A stretch of 64,000 nt of DNA. Source: Bolinopsis microptera (Eukaryota > Ctenophora > Tentaculata > Lobata > Bolinopsidae). The DNA is taken from positions 14,231,365-14,295,364 of the forward strand of contig NC_087082.1 in assembly GCF_026151205.1 (NCBI RefSeq). Reading direction: 5' to 3'. The translations under genes were made by a program, and so were the position numbers. A model generated the notes under the pieces. That model searched no databases. It had not been told where the DNA came from and worked only from the letters and a program-made list of their open reading frames with translations. Below, piece after piece: positions 1-9,883 of this stretch (position 1 is its first letter; each line of letters opens with the position of its first letter).

Positions 1-3000
1 GGCTTGCTTTGAGTTGGTCATAAAGGGGGCTGGTTTGAGGTGAGGCATAGTCTGGAGTTGGGGGCCGGCTGAACTGACCTGGTAAATAGGTTAGGTTACG
101 TGCCGTGAACTTGCATTTATGTGTTGCAGTATGTATACTTCAGCAAAATCCTTGATTACCACTTTTTTACCACTTTTTTCCACATTGATTCTCCGCAAAC
201 AAGTCCTTTTATGAATATCGTAGAAGGTTATAAATTGGACCAGTATGTTAAAAAATAATGGAGAACTTGGCCCTTGGAAAACATTTTATATTATAAAAAA
301 ATCAATTAATTGATTAATTAAATAATCAAGATATTTTGGATTTTTAAAATGTTTGAAACAATTTGTGAAAATTTTGAATTATCAATTAATTAAATAATCC
401 TCACTCCATAACCACTCAATCACATAATACAATTCCAGTTCTGCTCTCCCACAAGCTACTCAACAAATAATTATATCAAGCTCAAGTTGATAGGCGTGAG
501 ACTGATTATATTTCCGAGAATTTCAATGGACTAAATCTACTCTCCCAGAAGTTCACAGGGCAATCTCTTGTTAAGAGATTGCCATTGAATTATACACTTT
601 CTAACTTTGAGCAGTTCTTTCTAAATTAGGTAACACTTTCCAGTAACAACATGTGCTCGTCAAACTGTGAAACGATAACACCCGGCGCGGCCTGCAATTA
701 AAGTTAGCAAACCCATTTGACGGTGCTTTGTTATAATCTACCGGGTTATACAATGCAACCTAAAGTAACTTATAATATGATCTTATAATGAACCATTAAC
801 ATGTCTACAGTATGAACGCTACAATTATGAATAATAATTGCCAAAAATATACTACAATCTTGCTCGAGTTTTATGAATACCAAATCTGAGACTCAGTAAA
901 AACAACAAATACTTGGTTCTTATACATGACCCCTATAATAATATAAACAATTGTCAGGTAAATTAGTGACTTACTGAGCGGTTTAAGCGTTCTTTACAGA
1001 GATCAAGTATTTCCTTAGCATAGTTAGGTGGCTTAGCGTCAGTAGATATCTTCATTTTACTCAGCTTACCGTCCACCGAGCTGTCTTTTGAACTGAAAGG
1101 TGCTTTTTTAGATGGAATACTGGTTACCGGACAATAATACTGGTTACTGGACTATAATACTGGTTACCGGACAATAATACTGGTTACTGGACAATAATTC
1201 ACCGTGCGAATATAATGATGGAATACTGGTTACCGGACAATAATTCACCGCGCGAATATAAAGATATAAATGAATTATCGGATATTATTGAAATAATGCA
1301 GAAGGCGCGAGTGGTAATAATATCGGATATCTATAAATATATTATATCTGATTTATATACGGTCTAATGAAATGACTGACCTGTGGAACTCAGGCGTATC
1401 CCTCTTCCCGTACTGCAGAACCAGGCTCATCTCAGCTACAATATCAGAGAGAACGTTAATGTGGTCCGACTTGTTGCAGTGTGTTATTAGTCGTCTTACT
1501 GCCATGTTGTTGAGCTGATTCTGTGTTAGGTGGATGTCACTCTTTACTTCAAATACCTGGTAAAGTAAAGTAAAGTAAAGTAAAGTAAAATTTATGACAT
1601 CACATCATCACACATGTCTACAAAATATCATCGCACTGTGTGAAAAAATATATAATAAATATTTCCCCACCAACATTAATTCTTTATCAAATACAATATT
1701 TAAAAACAATTTTATAATAAATAATAATAATAAAATTTGGTAGCTTAAACACAAACTCTAAGCCCAGTGGATAAACCACAAAACTTATGCTCTATTGTGT
1801 GAAACAAAGATACTAGATCAAGATAACTATCAAGGAGTGTATGCATAGGACATAAAAAGTTTTGGAACGAAGATGACATGCTTATGAAGCGAGCTAACAG
1901 TCTAAATGCTAATAAGTTCAAAAAGATCATGACATTAGGTTGCATCCTAAACAGTTTAAGCAAATAACATAAAGTTATATTGTCAATTAATCGCTCATGC
2001 CATAACTTTTCTTAAACAGGTGAGTTTTTAATAATGTTTTGAACAGATCAACATCAGAACAAGTCTTAATTTCAATTGGTAGTTGGTTCCAGATTTTCGG
2101 AGCAACAGTCTGAAACGCTCTTGGGTGCGATCTTGTAGATCCGACAGGTAGGTGTAAGGAGGAAGTTCTTCTGCTACTCGAATTAACAAATGTTACTAGA
2201 TCACACAGATATGCAGGAGCAACACCATTGACTGCTTTGAAAATCAGTAAACATAACTTAAACTCAATCCTTTCCTTCACCTTGAGCCAATGAAGGGATT
2301 TGAGCTTCTCCTCGACTGAGTCTCTCTTCTTTAATCCAAAAACCAGACGGCATGCTCGGTTCTGAATGTTCTGCAGCTTCGTAATTGAGGCTCGACTACA
2401 ACCATAGTAAAGCGCATTGCAGTAGTCAAGCGATGAGATTACAATTGCTTGAGTCAGTGTTCCCATCTGTTTGGTTGTGAGGAATGTTTTCATCTTAGCA
2501 AGGTCTCTTAGTTTCAGAAAACACGATGTTTTAAGTTGCTTGATTTGCTCACCAAAGTTTAGTTGAGAGTCGAGACGAAATCCGAGGTTCTTTGCAACAG
2601 GTGACAGCCTGACACACGTCTCAGAGTTAACAAACACACCCCCTATAGACAGCTGCTGGAGAACAAGCGGTGTCCCAAAAACAAGAATCTCAGTTTTTCC
2701 TGCATTGAGCTGTAGATAATGTTTCTTCATCCAGTCATTAATTTCTTGGAAACATTTGGGAACATCGTTGATAAGGACGGTGGGCTCCTCGTTTGGCTTG
2801 AAATTTTTATACAGCTGATGATCGTCGGCGTAACCCTGGATGGAGAAGTTCAAATCATGTGCTGCTGAGTACAAAGAGCGAATGTAGATGTTGAACAGGA
2901 CCGGACCCAGCACAGAGCCCTGTGGGACTCCAAACTTAATCACTATCTCATAAGATTCCTCATTTCCAACTTTAATAGTTTGACATCTACCTGTGAGGAA

Positions 3001-4430
3001 GCTGCTGAACCATTTCCAAGCTGTCCCTGTTATTCCCAACTCATTTCTGAGGATGTTCAGTAGTTTGCAGTGGTCAACTGTATCAAAAGCTGCGCTGAGA
3101 TCTAGGAGAAGAACAACAGTTGCCTTGCTTTCTGTAGATGCAATGAGCAGATCGTTAACAACTCTCACAAGCAGAGTCTCGGTGCTGTGTTTTGATTTGT
3201 ATCCAGACTGCTGTGGGATGTTCAGGTTGTTGTTTTCTAGATGTTCATTTAGACGCCTGAGCACTACTCTTTCTATCAACTTGCCTACAAAACTAAGGTT
3301 AGATATTGGTCTGTAATTCTTGAGATTATCACTATCTAATCCCTGGCCCTTGATCAGGGGTGTGATATGAGCTAGTTTAGCGCCATCAATACTGCCAGAA
3401 GATAATGAAGCATTTACTATGTCAACTAAGACGGGTAGTAGATGCACGGCTGCCATTCTGCTTATTTGGTTCACAGGTTTTTCCTAGACTTTTTGTTCGA
3501 ACTTTAGCTTTCTGTACAAGATTTTTTGTTATCTTAGAATTAATTCCGCATTTATATTATTCCCACTCTCGACTCCTTGCTGCTAGTCCGGTTAATTTAG
3601 TACCTCTAGGTAACTTCTCATTTAATCATGAGGACTTATTAAAGAACATCTCACCCTCTAAGATTTTCACCGCTTTGTTCATTTTATAGATTTATTCTTT
3701 TTCTATTTTTACTACACTTACTAACACGTGCATATTACGAAGGAGTAGATAAGATGCCTCCGCAGGCATTTTAGAACGTTTTATATTTTATCACTTCATG
3801 CACGGCTGCCATTCTGCTTATTTGGTTCACAGGTTTTTCCTAGACTTTTTGTTCGAACTTTAGCTTTCTGTACAAGATTTTTTGTTATCTTAGAATTAAT
3901 TCCGCATTTATATTATTCCCACTCTCGACTCCTTGCTGCTAGTCCGGTTAATTTAGTACCTCTAGGTAACTTCTCATTTAATCATGAGGACTTATTAAAG
4001 AACATCTCACCCTCTAAGAAAACTTCGTTTGAAGATATTTTGTATTATTATCTATGTCATAAATTTTCCTTGTGTTTGAATTCTGTCACTTTTTAACTGT
4101 TTCTAGTATTTGTTATTTTCGGCCGATTTCTGCACTTTTTCACTGGGTCATCTTCATATTTTCTGGGATGGAGACGACGCATATCAGCATTTAAGGAAGA
4201 GTTACTTCATTAGACTCTTCTGGTCAAGGACAACATGACACCTAAAACTTTGAACATAACACGAGGAAACATGGACAAAACTGAACAAGAACCACATTCG
4301 AAGACTGAAACATCTGAATGACTCTGCAACCCAGGAATCCACTACTCAGTTATCATCGCTAAATGATCGGTTTGGTATCGACGTTACATACTTTATTATT
4401 TTTAAAAAAAAAGAAAATGAGGCTGATTTT

Positions 4431-4482
<52 letters not shown>

Positions 4483-7400
4483 CTTCCTTCAAAACATTCC
4501 AGTACATTGTGCAGAAAGTTGGAGATGAAGCCGTAGTACGTACATGTAGCATTCTACTGGATCGAACTTGCAGAGTGTGGTTTCCTCCAATCTGGGCCGC
4601 GCGTTTATATAAACATACACGGCGCAGATCGACTGGAGGAGATTGCACTATGTAGGCTCCGGTGTAATGTGATATGTATGTACTACGGCTTTACAAATTT
4701 TGGAAGCATGTAAGGATATATATCTGATACCTATCGTATATACTAAAAATACTCTAGCACAATTGTAACTGCAGTTTCACAGAACTCTAAATGCTTAATG
4801 AACACTCTTGCAGGTACCACCCGTATTCACACTCAGACCTGAGTTTAGTCATTTCCCGATACGAGATTGGGGACGGGTTCTATAAACAAACAAACAAACA
4901 AACAAGACGGGTAGTAGAACCTCAAGGTTTTCTTTAAAGATGTTTGCAGGTAGAGGGTCAATTGAAGAAGACTTGATCTCAGATGCCTTGATTATCTCCT
5001 CTAGTTCTTCTAGAGTAGTTGGAGAGAACTCAGCTAGTTTTTCTCCGCAGTAAGAGGGCGTTTGATCGTCAGACTCAACATGATCAAAGTTATTACGTAT
5101 TGCCTTTATTTTCTCCTGAAAATATACGTTAAAGTTTTCGACTGTGTCCTTGAGAGACTCCGACGAAGGCAACACAATGCTTTTATCCCGATCAAGAAAG
5201 GTGTCCACAAATCTAAAAAGACTCTTAGAAGAATAGGAATGCTTTATGAATTCGACTTTGAAAAACTCATGTTTCTTCCTGTCTGAGAGTTCTGTGCACT
5301 GCTCTCTGATTGATTCATAGTGTGTCTTGTCAGTTAAAGATCCGGAGATTTTCCACTTTGTCTCGGCTTTTCTTCTTTGGCTTCTAAGTGCTTTATATTC
5401 ACCATCGAACCAAGGGGCAGACTTACGTTCTTTGATTTCCTTTGTGAGGAGAGGAGCATGGTTATTCAGCACAGTTAGGCACTTAGAGTTGTATAGGCTG
5501 ATGCGGCTTTCAAATGACGGCATTTCAGCTTGTGATAGACCCTCAGGATCCATTACAGTAACCAATTCCTCAGCAAGATTATCCGCAAAACAATTTTTGT
5601 CAATTTCTTTGACATTTCTGAATGTGATAACTTTTTTCTTGTTGAGATTGCTTGCAACTGTTTTTGTGAGGCTAAAAGTAACCGGGAAATGGTCACAGTT
5701 TGGGAACATTTCCGAGGTGTGCGAGTCTACTGTGACACTCTTTGGATTGACTATCTGATGGGAGGAGATTACAACATCCAGAATATGTCCTTTGTTGTGA
5801 GTTGGATCTCTCACGTATTGATGCAGTCCATAGCTGGCCAATACTTCAGTCAGTTTGGCTGTGTTTCTTGATTTATGTTCATCCAAATGAATATTAAGAT
5901 CACCACAGATTAAAAACTTCTTGTATTTCATGAATATGTTCCCAATAAACTCATCCAAATCTTCAAAAAATACATCAGTCAATGACCCTGGTCGGTAAAC
6001 ACAAGCACAGAGGACAGTATCACCCGATGAGTCCCGAAATTTGCCTAAAACTGCTTCAAACGTATCTCCACACTTATCAAACACAGGAGTAAGGTTTAAA
6101 TCACTTGAATTGTAAATAATTCCAACTCCTCCGCCTCTGCATTTAACAGAGTCTTTCCTGATGTAGTGAATCAAGTTATAGCCGTAAGACTTGATGGTAG
6201 CAGTAACATCATTCTTCATGCTGGTGAGCCAAGTCTCAGTGACAAAAAGGACAGAGATTCTTTGGTCGATTATAGATTCCATGATTGGTTGAATCTTATT
6301 ATTGAGAGATCTCACATTCCAGCAACAGCCAAGAATCTCTGTCGGAGAGGATTTCAGACCACTGCTTACAAGTTTTTTGAACTGTAGTAATTGATAGTTT
6401 TGCGGAGATGCTGCTGTTCAGTAACATAAGCTGGACATGTCCTATCAAATGCCGTGTGTGTGTCTCTTTCATCCCGATACTTGCCCTTAGAGCAGTTAAT
6501 GCAGCATGGGATAAGACTATTAGTTTTCTTTTCTGGACAATCTTCTGACGTATGATTCTTGGAACAATAACCACAAATAGCTTTTTCTGATTCACACTCC
6601 GACCTGTAGTGTCCAAAACCTTGGCATTTGTTGCATCGTTTTACATGAAATTGATCATAAACTTTGCAACTAAACGAACTGATGTATAGCCGATCTCCCT
6701 GTTGTTCTATGATTTTCCTAATATTGTTACTAACTCGTATAGTAGCTTGATGCTTGCTGCTGTTTTTGATCTGAGGTTTAACTTTTAGTACGGAAAATGT
6801 TTCACCCTGGGATTTTAATGCCTTAATGTTGGGGTGAGCTTGAAGGAGCAGGTCTTCTAGATCTTCTTCAGAATAATTATCAGCAAGGTTAGCAACAGAG
6901 ATTGTGGGCAAACGTTCTGGTGGCTGGTGCGTTTTTATTTCTGGAAGTTGCTGGGATACTTTCTTGACAAGATTTTCCCTGTCAGCCGTTGTCGGACACA
7001 CAACCACAATTTCCCCTTTCTTGTTGACATACCGTTTGTCAGCATGAATGGCGTTGTCTTTGACGATTTTGTCAACATCTTTGCGATCTTTCTTTCTGGT
7101 ATTTTGCTGGACATTATTAATACAGAGCGATATGAAGGGGCAACTGGTGCTGGAGATGAAGGAGAAGAAATTTCAGTTATGTCCGGACATGTTTTCATAT
7201 TCACAACTTTCATAAGTAAACCCTTCATGTCCTCCATAGATTGGGTCAGATTATCTACTCGCCTGTCAATCAGGTCGACTTTACTTTCGGCACTGACTGC
7301 GGAGTTCTGTTCAGAGTGTGTCTTGCAGACATTACACACAAACGTAAAAGTCCCAAATCTGGAACTGTTAACACCCTTGGTTGCGTTTCTGTCGGAATAT

Positions 7401-9718
7401 GATTTGAAGAAAGTGCGAGGACAGATTACATCAGTATTAATCCTATCTTTATCAGCATCTCGACAAACAGCATGAAATGACGATTTACACAAAAAGCAGG
7501 TAAGAGCAGTGTCATTAGCTTGAGCATCATTACAGGTGTTACAAGTGCCGTCTTTGATGTAGGCAAACTGGTATTGAAGATTGTTACCTTGTCGCTGTTG
7601 AGTACTTTCAGAGGATGTGGATGAGTTCAGGAAAGGTGTGAAACGTTGCGGGGATAACATATCTTCGCTAACATTCCCGTCATTCTTTGGCATAACATCC
7701 TGTAACGAGATTGAGGACCTGTTACCCTCATCATCAAAACCACCTTCTCCGATCATTGCGCACTTCTTTTACAAAGTGAAACAGTGCAAATCAGCAGAGT
7801 CAGTAGAGAATCAAAATTGAGTTCGGGGTCCTCAAATTATTTGTTATATAGTAGTGTTATTTGTTATATAGTAGTGTTGTTATATAGTAGTGTTGTTATA
7901 TAGTAGTTATATAGTAGTGTTGTTATATAGTAGTGTTGAAAGTATTAAATATTATCAAAAACATTATCCTATTTTAAAGATTTCCCAGTAGAATAAAGAT
8001 TTATAAAACGCTTCTTTACTTCAAATACCTGGTAGTGGAGGTATTACATAATATTCAAGCAGTTTTATATTTTTATTTGTCTTTTAACAACTTAGTTTAA
8101 AAACTAAGTTTAGAGGTAGTTAAAAATAAACAAAACAATGTCTTAATCTCTTTCTAAAACAAAAATAAATCAATTAAATCGTGTAAACGATTTTTGTAAG
8201 TTTAAATTTAGTTGATTGAACTATATTTACTAACCCGCGTGCATGTATCCAAGCATAGAGGAGGTGAGTTCAACATCAACAGATAGTTCTCCAATTTGGT
8301 GAGCTGATCATAAGGGAGAGTCTCGCCCAGTGTATCATACAACTCCAGTACTAAACTCTGGGCATTTACAAAAGGTTATTAAAGTTACTAAAGTTACTAA
8401 AGTCATAAAGGAGAGTCTCGCCCAGTGTATCATACAACTCCAGTACTAAACTCTGGGCATTTACAAAAAGTTACTAAAGTTACTAAAGTTACTAAAGTCA
8501 TAAGGGAGAGTTTCGCCCAGTGTATCATAAAACTCCAGTACTAAACTATGGGCATTTACAAAAAGTTACTAAAGTTATTAAAGTCATAAGGGAGAGTCTC
8601 AGAGTCTCGCCCAGTGTATCATACAACTCCAGTACTAAACTCTGGGCATTTACAAAAAGTAACTAAAGTAACTAAAGTAACTAAAGTAACTAAAGTAACT
8701 AAAGTAACTAAAGTAACTAAAGTAACTAAAGTAACTAAAGTAACTAAAGTAACTAAAGTAACTAAAGTAACTAAAGTAACTAAAGTAACTAAAGTAACTA
8801 AAGTAACTAAAGTAACTAAAGTAACTAAAGTTACTAAACCTGGGTTGATCTACTGAGGACGTGCTGGGTAGTTATAGGAAAGTCTAGAGTGTACGGCTCG
8901 GTAGACCCAGGACGAGGGAAGCCTCTGTAGTCCGTGATAGTTACTATTAATTTGTTGTTTGATAGCATCATGTCTCCTAGCAACGGTACTAATTCGTCTG
9001 GAATGTCTCCCTGTTCTACACATCTGCAGTGCACAATGAGGTTGTGTTAGATCGGTTGTGAAACTAGGAAAACAAGCTCCATTACAGTTGAGGTTGTGAA
9101 ACTAGGAAAACAAGCTCCATTACAGTTGAGGTTGAAGTGAAGAGTCAAGAGGAGAGTTGGAAACAACAAACAGCGAATATGTATTGTTAGGAGATGAAAT
9201 AGTAACTAAAATAAACCTGATAAAATCAGACTCATCGTAAGATATTCGGTGAGTGGAGAGTTTGGAGTTAGCAGGGACTGTAACGGTGAACCCATCATGG
9301 TACAAACTCAGTACCATGCCTGACTCCCAATCATCTGGAACCTTCGTTATGTACACAATCTGCAAGGCATTTTAACGTTATCTAACAGCAACATATTTTG
9401 AGCATCTTTCGAGATATGAACCATAATATCGTTAGTACTAATAAATACACAAAACCCTCTCGAAAACCTTAAACAATTTCTATACCAGCAGGGTATATAA
9501 TACCTTTTCTCTTTCTTCGCAGTCATTATTGTTCAAATATTTCTTAACATCGCCGTCCCTGAAAAGTGAATTATTAATAACATTTTTCTCGAAAAACAGA
9601 GCATTTTCAATAGAAGCATTACTTTTTTCAAGCGATTAATCAAATTTGATATACCTTTTTTTTAAACTTACGACAAAATCTTTTTAGTTTTCCTCCGTTT
9701 TGGGCAGCTTCTGTCCAT
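1..9718 (-). CDS. SUPT20H: SPT20 homolog, SAGA coactivator subunit (partial, runs off left edge)
   Basis: Eight exons join with consistent phases: 9672-9718 (ATG 9716-9718), 9504-9558, 9217-9359, 8840-9023, 8235-8357, 1381-1556, 975-1092 and 1-78 (open at the edge), about 308 codons. All introns are GT-AG. The start reads MDRSCPKRRKTKK. The match to the SPT20 domain rests on successive landmarks: a hydrophobic strand pair (VLSLYHDGFTV), an IPDELVPLLG block, an ITDYRG motif matching the family's IRDYRQ, then STQSLVLEL and SPPLCLDTCTR (family: TAEPLCLDP). Exon 8 is Pro/Gln-rich, like the long C-terminal tail of the family. SPT20 is a scaffold of the SAGA histone acetyltransferase complex, acting in the nucleus in transcription. 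Intron 4 is filled with exon-5 copies and intron 5 with a LINE composite. PRMT7 ends only 165 bp upstream. Identification is from remembered family features, with no alignment run. Confidence 0.85.
1110..1246. repeat. Short tandem repeat in SUPT20H intron 6
   Basis: Five to six imperfect copies of a roughly 20-bp unit containing ATACTGGTTACCGGACAATA lie in the intron between exons 6 and 7. The last two copies are separated by a duplicated segment containing CACCG(T/C)GCGAATATAA. The next exon edge (1092) is 18 bp away. Confidence 0.75.
1541..1562. repeat. Target-site duplication, left copy (exon 6 acceptor)
   Basis: A 22-bp sequence is repeated exactly at 8013-8034 and brackets the LINE composite. 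On the gene's (minus) strand it contains the acceptor AG plus the first 16 nt of SUPT20H exon 6. This left copy is the one continuous with the rest of the exon. The right copy keeps the original intron end but leads straight into LINE sequence. Confidence 0.85.
1563..1736 (-). mobile_element. CR1-like LINE family B, 3' end with (TTTAC)n tail
   Basis: Minus-strand 3' UTR of a LINE family also seen at 41371-41800, 41801-41856 and 49119-50098. It shares a block containing ATGACATMACATCATCAC followed by an AT-rich stretch. The tail is GTAAA repeats on the plus strand, touching the target-site duplication. The missing 5' side is most simply the fragment at 7829-8012, so LINE A would have landed inside this copy. 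The exact A/B border near 1736 is uncertain. Confidence 0.6.
1987..3474 (-). pseudogene. LINE A ORF2, reverse transcriptase part
   Basis: 495-codon open frame. The RT palm is recognisable: NYRPISNLSFVGKLIERVV (finger), LLDLSAAFDTVDH (first catalytic Asp), GVPQGSVLGPVLF, then QGYADDHQLY (catalytic DD). The thumb and C-terminal domain end with a PIEIKTC..FKTLLKTHLF pattern typical of CR1/L2 elements. Its N-terminal residues past LLPVLV come from the insertion that splits ORF2. The preceding half of the protein is at 4849 and above. Confidence 0.9.
3443..4903 (+). mobile_element. 1.46-kb retroelement insertion splitting LINE A ORF2
   Basis: The block is bracketed by an exact 15-bp duplication, AAGACGGGTAGTAGA, at 3428-3442 and 4904-4918, and it ends in about five AAAC units (4885-4903). 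A target-site duplication plus a short-repeat tail is the mark of a non-LTR retrotransposon lying on the plus strand. There is no coding frame. Internally 3443-3660 is repeated almost exactly at about 3799-4017. A smaller poly(A)-tailed unit on the other strand is nested at 4433-4700. Confidence 0.8.
4433..4700 (-). mobile_element. Possible tRNA-derived SINE with 50-nt poly(A)
   Basis: 4433-4482 is an uninterrupted poly-T run, that is a poly(A) tail on the minus strand. The sequence preceding it on that strand (4483 to about 4700) contains GTTCGATCC (4559-4567), which fits an RNA polymerase III B box, and a weaker A-box-like CGGCCCAGATTGG some 20 nt upstream. A SINE is the likely reading. I could not define the 5' end or a target-site duplication, so this is tentative. 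Confidence 0.4.
4849..6390 (-). pseudogene. LINE A ORF2, AP endonuclease part
   Basis: Open on the minus strand from about 6390 down to a stop at 4849. The frame is open above 6315 and contains CCWNVRSLNNK, so the true start lies higher and overlaps the end of ORF1. APE endonuclease blocks are in order: LFVTETWL, GGGVGIIY, CACVYRPGS, ICGDLNIHLD, a PTHNKGHILDVVIS block and DHFPVTFSL with the catalytic His. After the linker (SSSIDPLPANIF) the frame runs into inserted DNA at LLPVL. The reverse transcriptase half resumes at 3442. Confidence 0.88.
6366..7756 (-). pseudogene. LINE A ORF1, zinc-finger nucleic-acid-binding protein (frameshifted)
   Basis: Two overlapping minus-strand frames (6935-7756 and 6366-7007) make one protein with a 1-nt frameshift near 7010-7030. 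The joined reading passes through GEIVVVCPTTADREN. Upstream is a PHD-like cluster (CNTCND..CFLCKSSFHAVC..CNVC) and a short coiled coil. Downstream are an RRM-like stretch and two or three CCHC-type knuckles (CNKCQGFGHYRSEC, CGYCSKNHTSEDC). Such ORF1 proteins bind LINE RNA in the ribonucleoprotein. Confidence 0.8.
7829..8012 (-). mobile_element. LINE family B fragment with 16-bp repeat tract
   Basis: 7833-7940 is about six imperfect copies of a unit containing TTATATAGTAGTGTTG. 7980-8012 matches the family B block with AGATTTATAAAACGCTTC, also found at 41575 and 49275. The same TTATATAGTAGTG unit precedes family B sequence once at 49125. The fragment stops exactly at the right-hand target-site duplication (8013), as expected for a 5'-truncated LINE. 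Confidence 0.6.
8013..8034. repeat. Target-site duplication, right copy
   Basis: Exact 22-bp match to 1541-1562. On the minus strand it keeps the pre-insertion intron end (CCTCCACTACCAG) before the first bases of exon 6, then runs into family B LINE sequence. It is therefore a decoy acceptor. Confidence 0.85.
8306..8839. repeat. Four partial copies of SUPT20H exon 5 acceptor plus (GTAACTAAA)n microsatellite
   Basis: Intron 4 (8358-8839) is built almost entirely of repeats. Units starting near 8306, 8401, 8495 and 8584 each hold the 3' end of intron 4, its acceptor AG and roughly the first 50-60 nt of exon 5, separated by a few GTTACTAAA units. Only the lowest copy (8235-8357) continues into a full exon. 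From about 8660 to 8838 follow some 19 near-perfect GTAACTAAA units that run right into the exon-4 donor. A repetitive VTK peptide frame across this tract is an artefact. Confidence 0.85.
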
Positions 9719-9883
9719 TTTGTAAAACCTCGTTCATTCCTGAGTTAGCTATTATAACGCTGTTATAGAGTCACAATACCAACACTAATTTAAGGAAAAT
9801 ATTCTTTACAGTTAATAAAATAATGTAACTATAGTTCTAGATCACAGAGCGAATCATTGATACATACATAATGTAATTACAGA

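Larger units (their letters stand above)
1737..7828 (-). mobile_element. LINE A, CR1/L2-like non-LTR retrotransposon, near complete but broken
   Basis: On the minus strand the order is 5' UTR (about 7757-7828), ORF1 with zinc fingers (6366-7756, frameshifted), ORF2 endonuclease (4849 to about 6390), a foreign insertion (3443-4903) and ORF2 reverse transcriptase (1987-3474). The ORF2 start overlaps the ORF1 end. APE-type endonuclease with a YADD-type RT places it in the Jockey/CR1/L2 superfamily. It lies within SUPT20H intron 5 in the same orientation as the gene. The frameshift in ORF1 and the insertion in ORF2 make it inactive. Confidence 0.85.

Noticed and set aside
4346-4648. 100-residue protein with poly-lysine
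   Set aside because: The lysines are the poly(A) tail of a retroposon; no other support.
8660-8838. Interstitial telomere-like repeat
   Set aside because: The unit TTTAGTTAC is 9 bp and lacks the TTAGGG-type G run; it also clearly grew from the intron's own GTTACTAAA units.
8614-8856. Open frame encoding a (VTK)n peptide
   Set aside because: It is a reading of the GTAACTAAA microsatellite in SUPT20H intron 4, on the strand opposite the gene.
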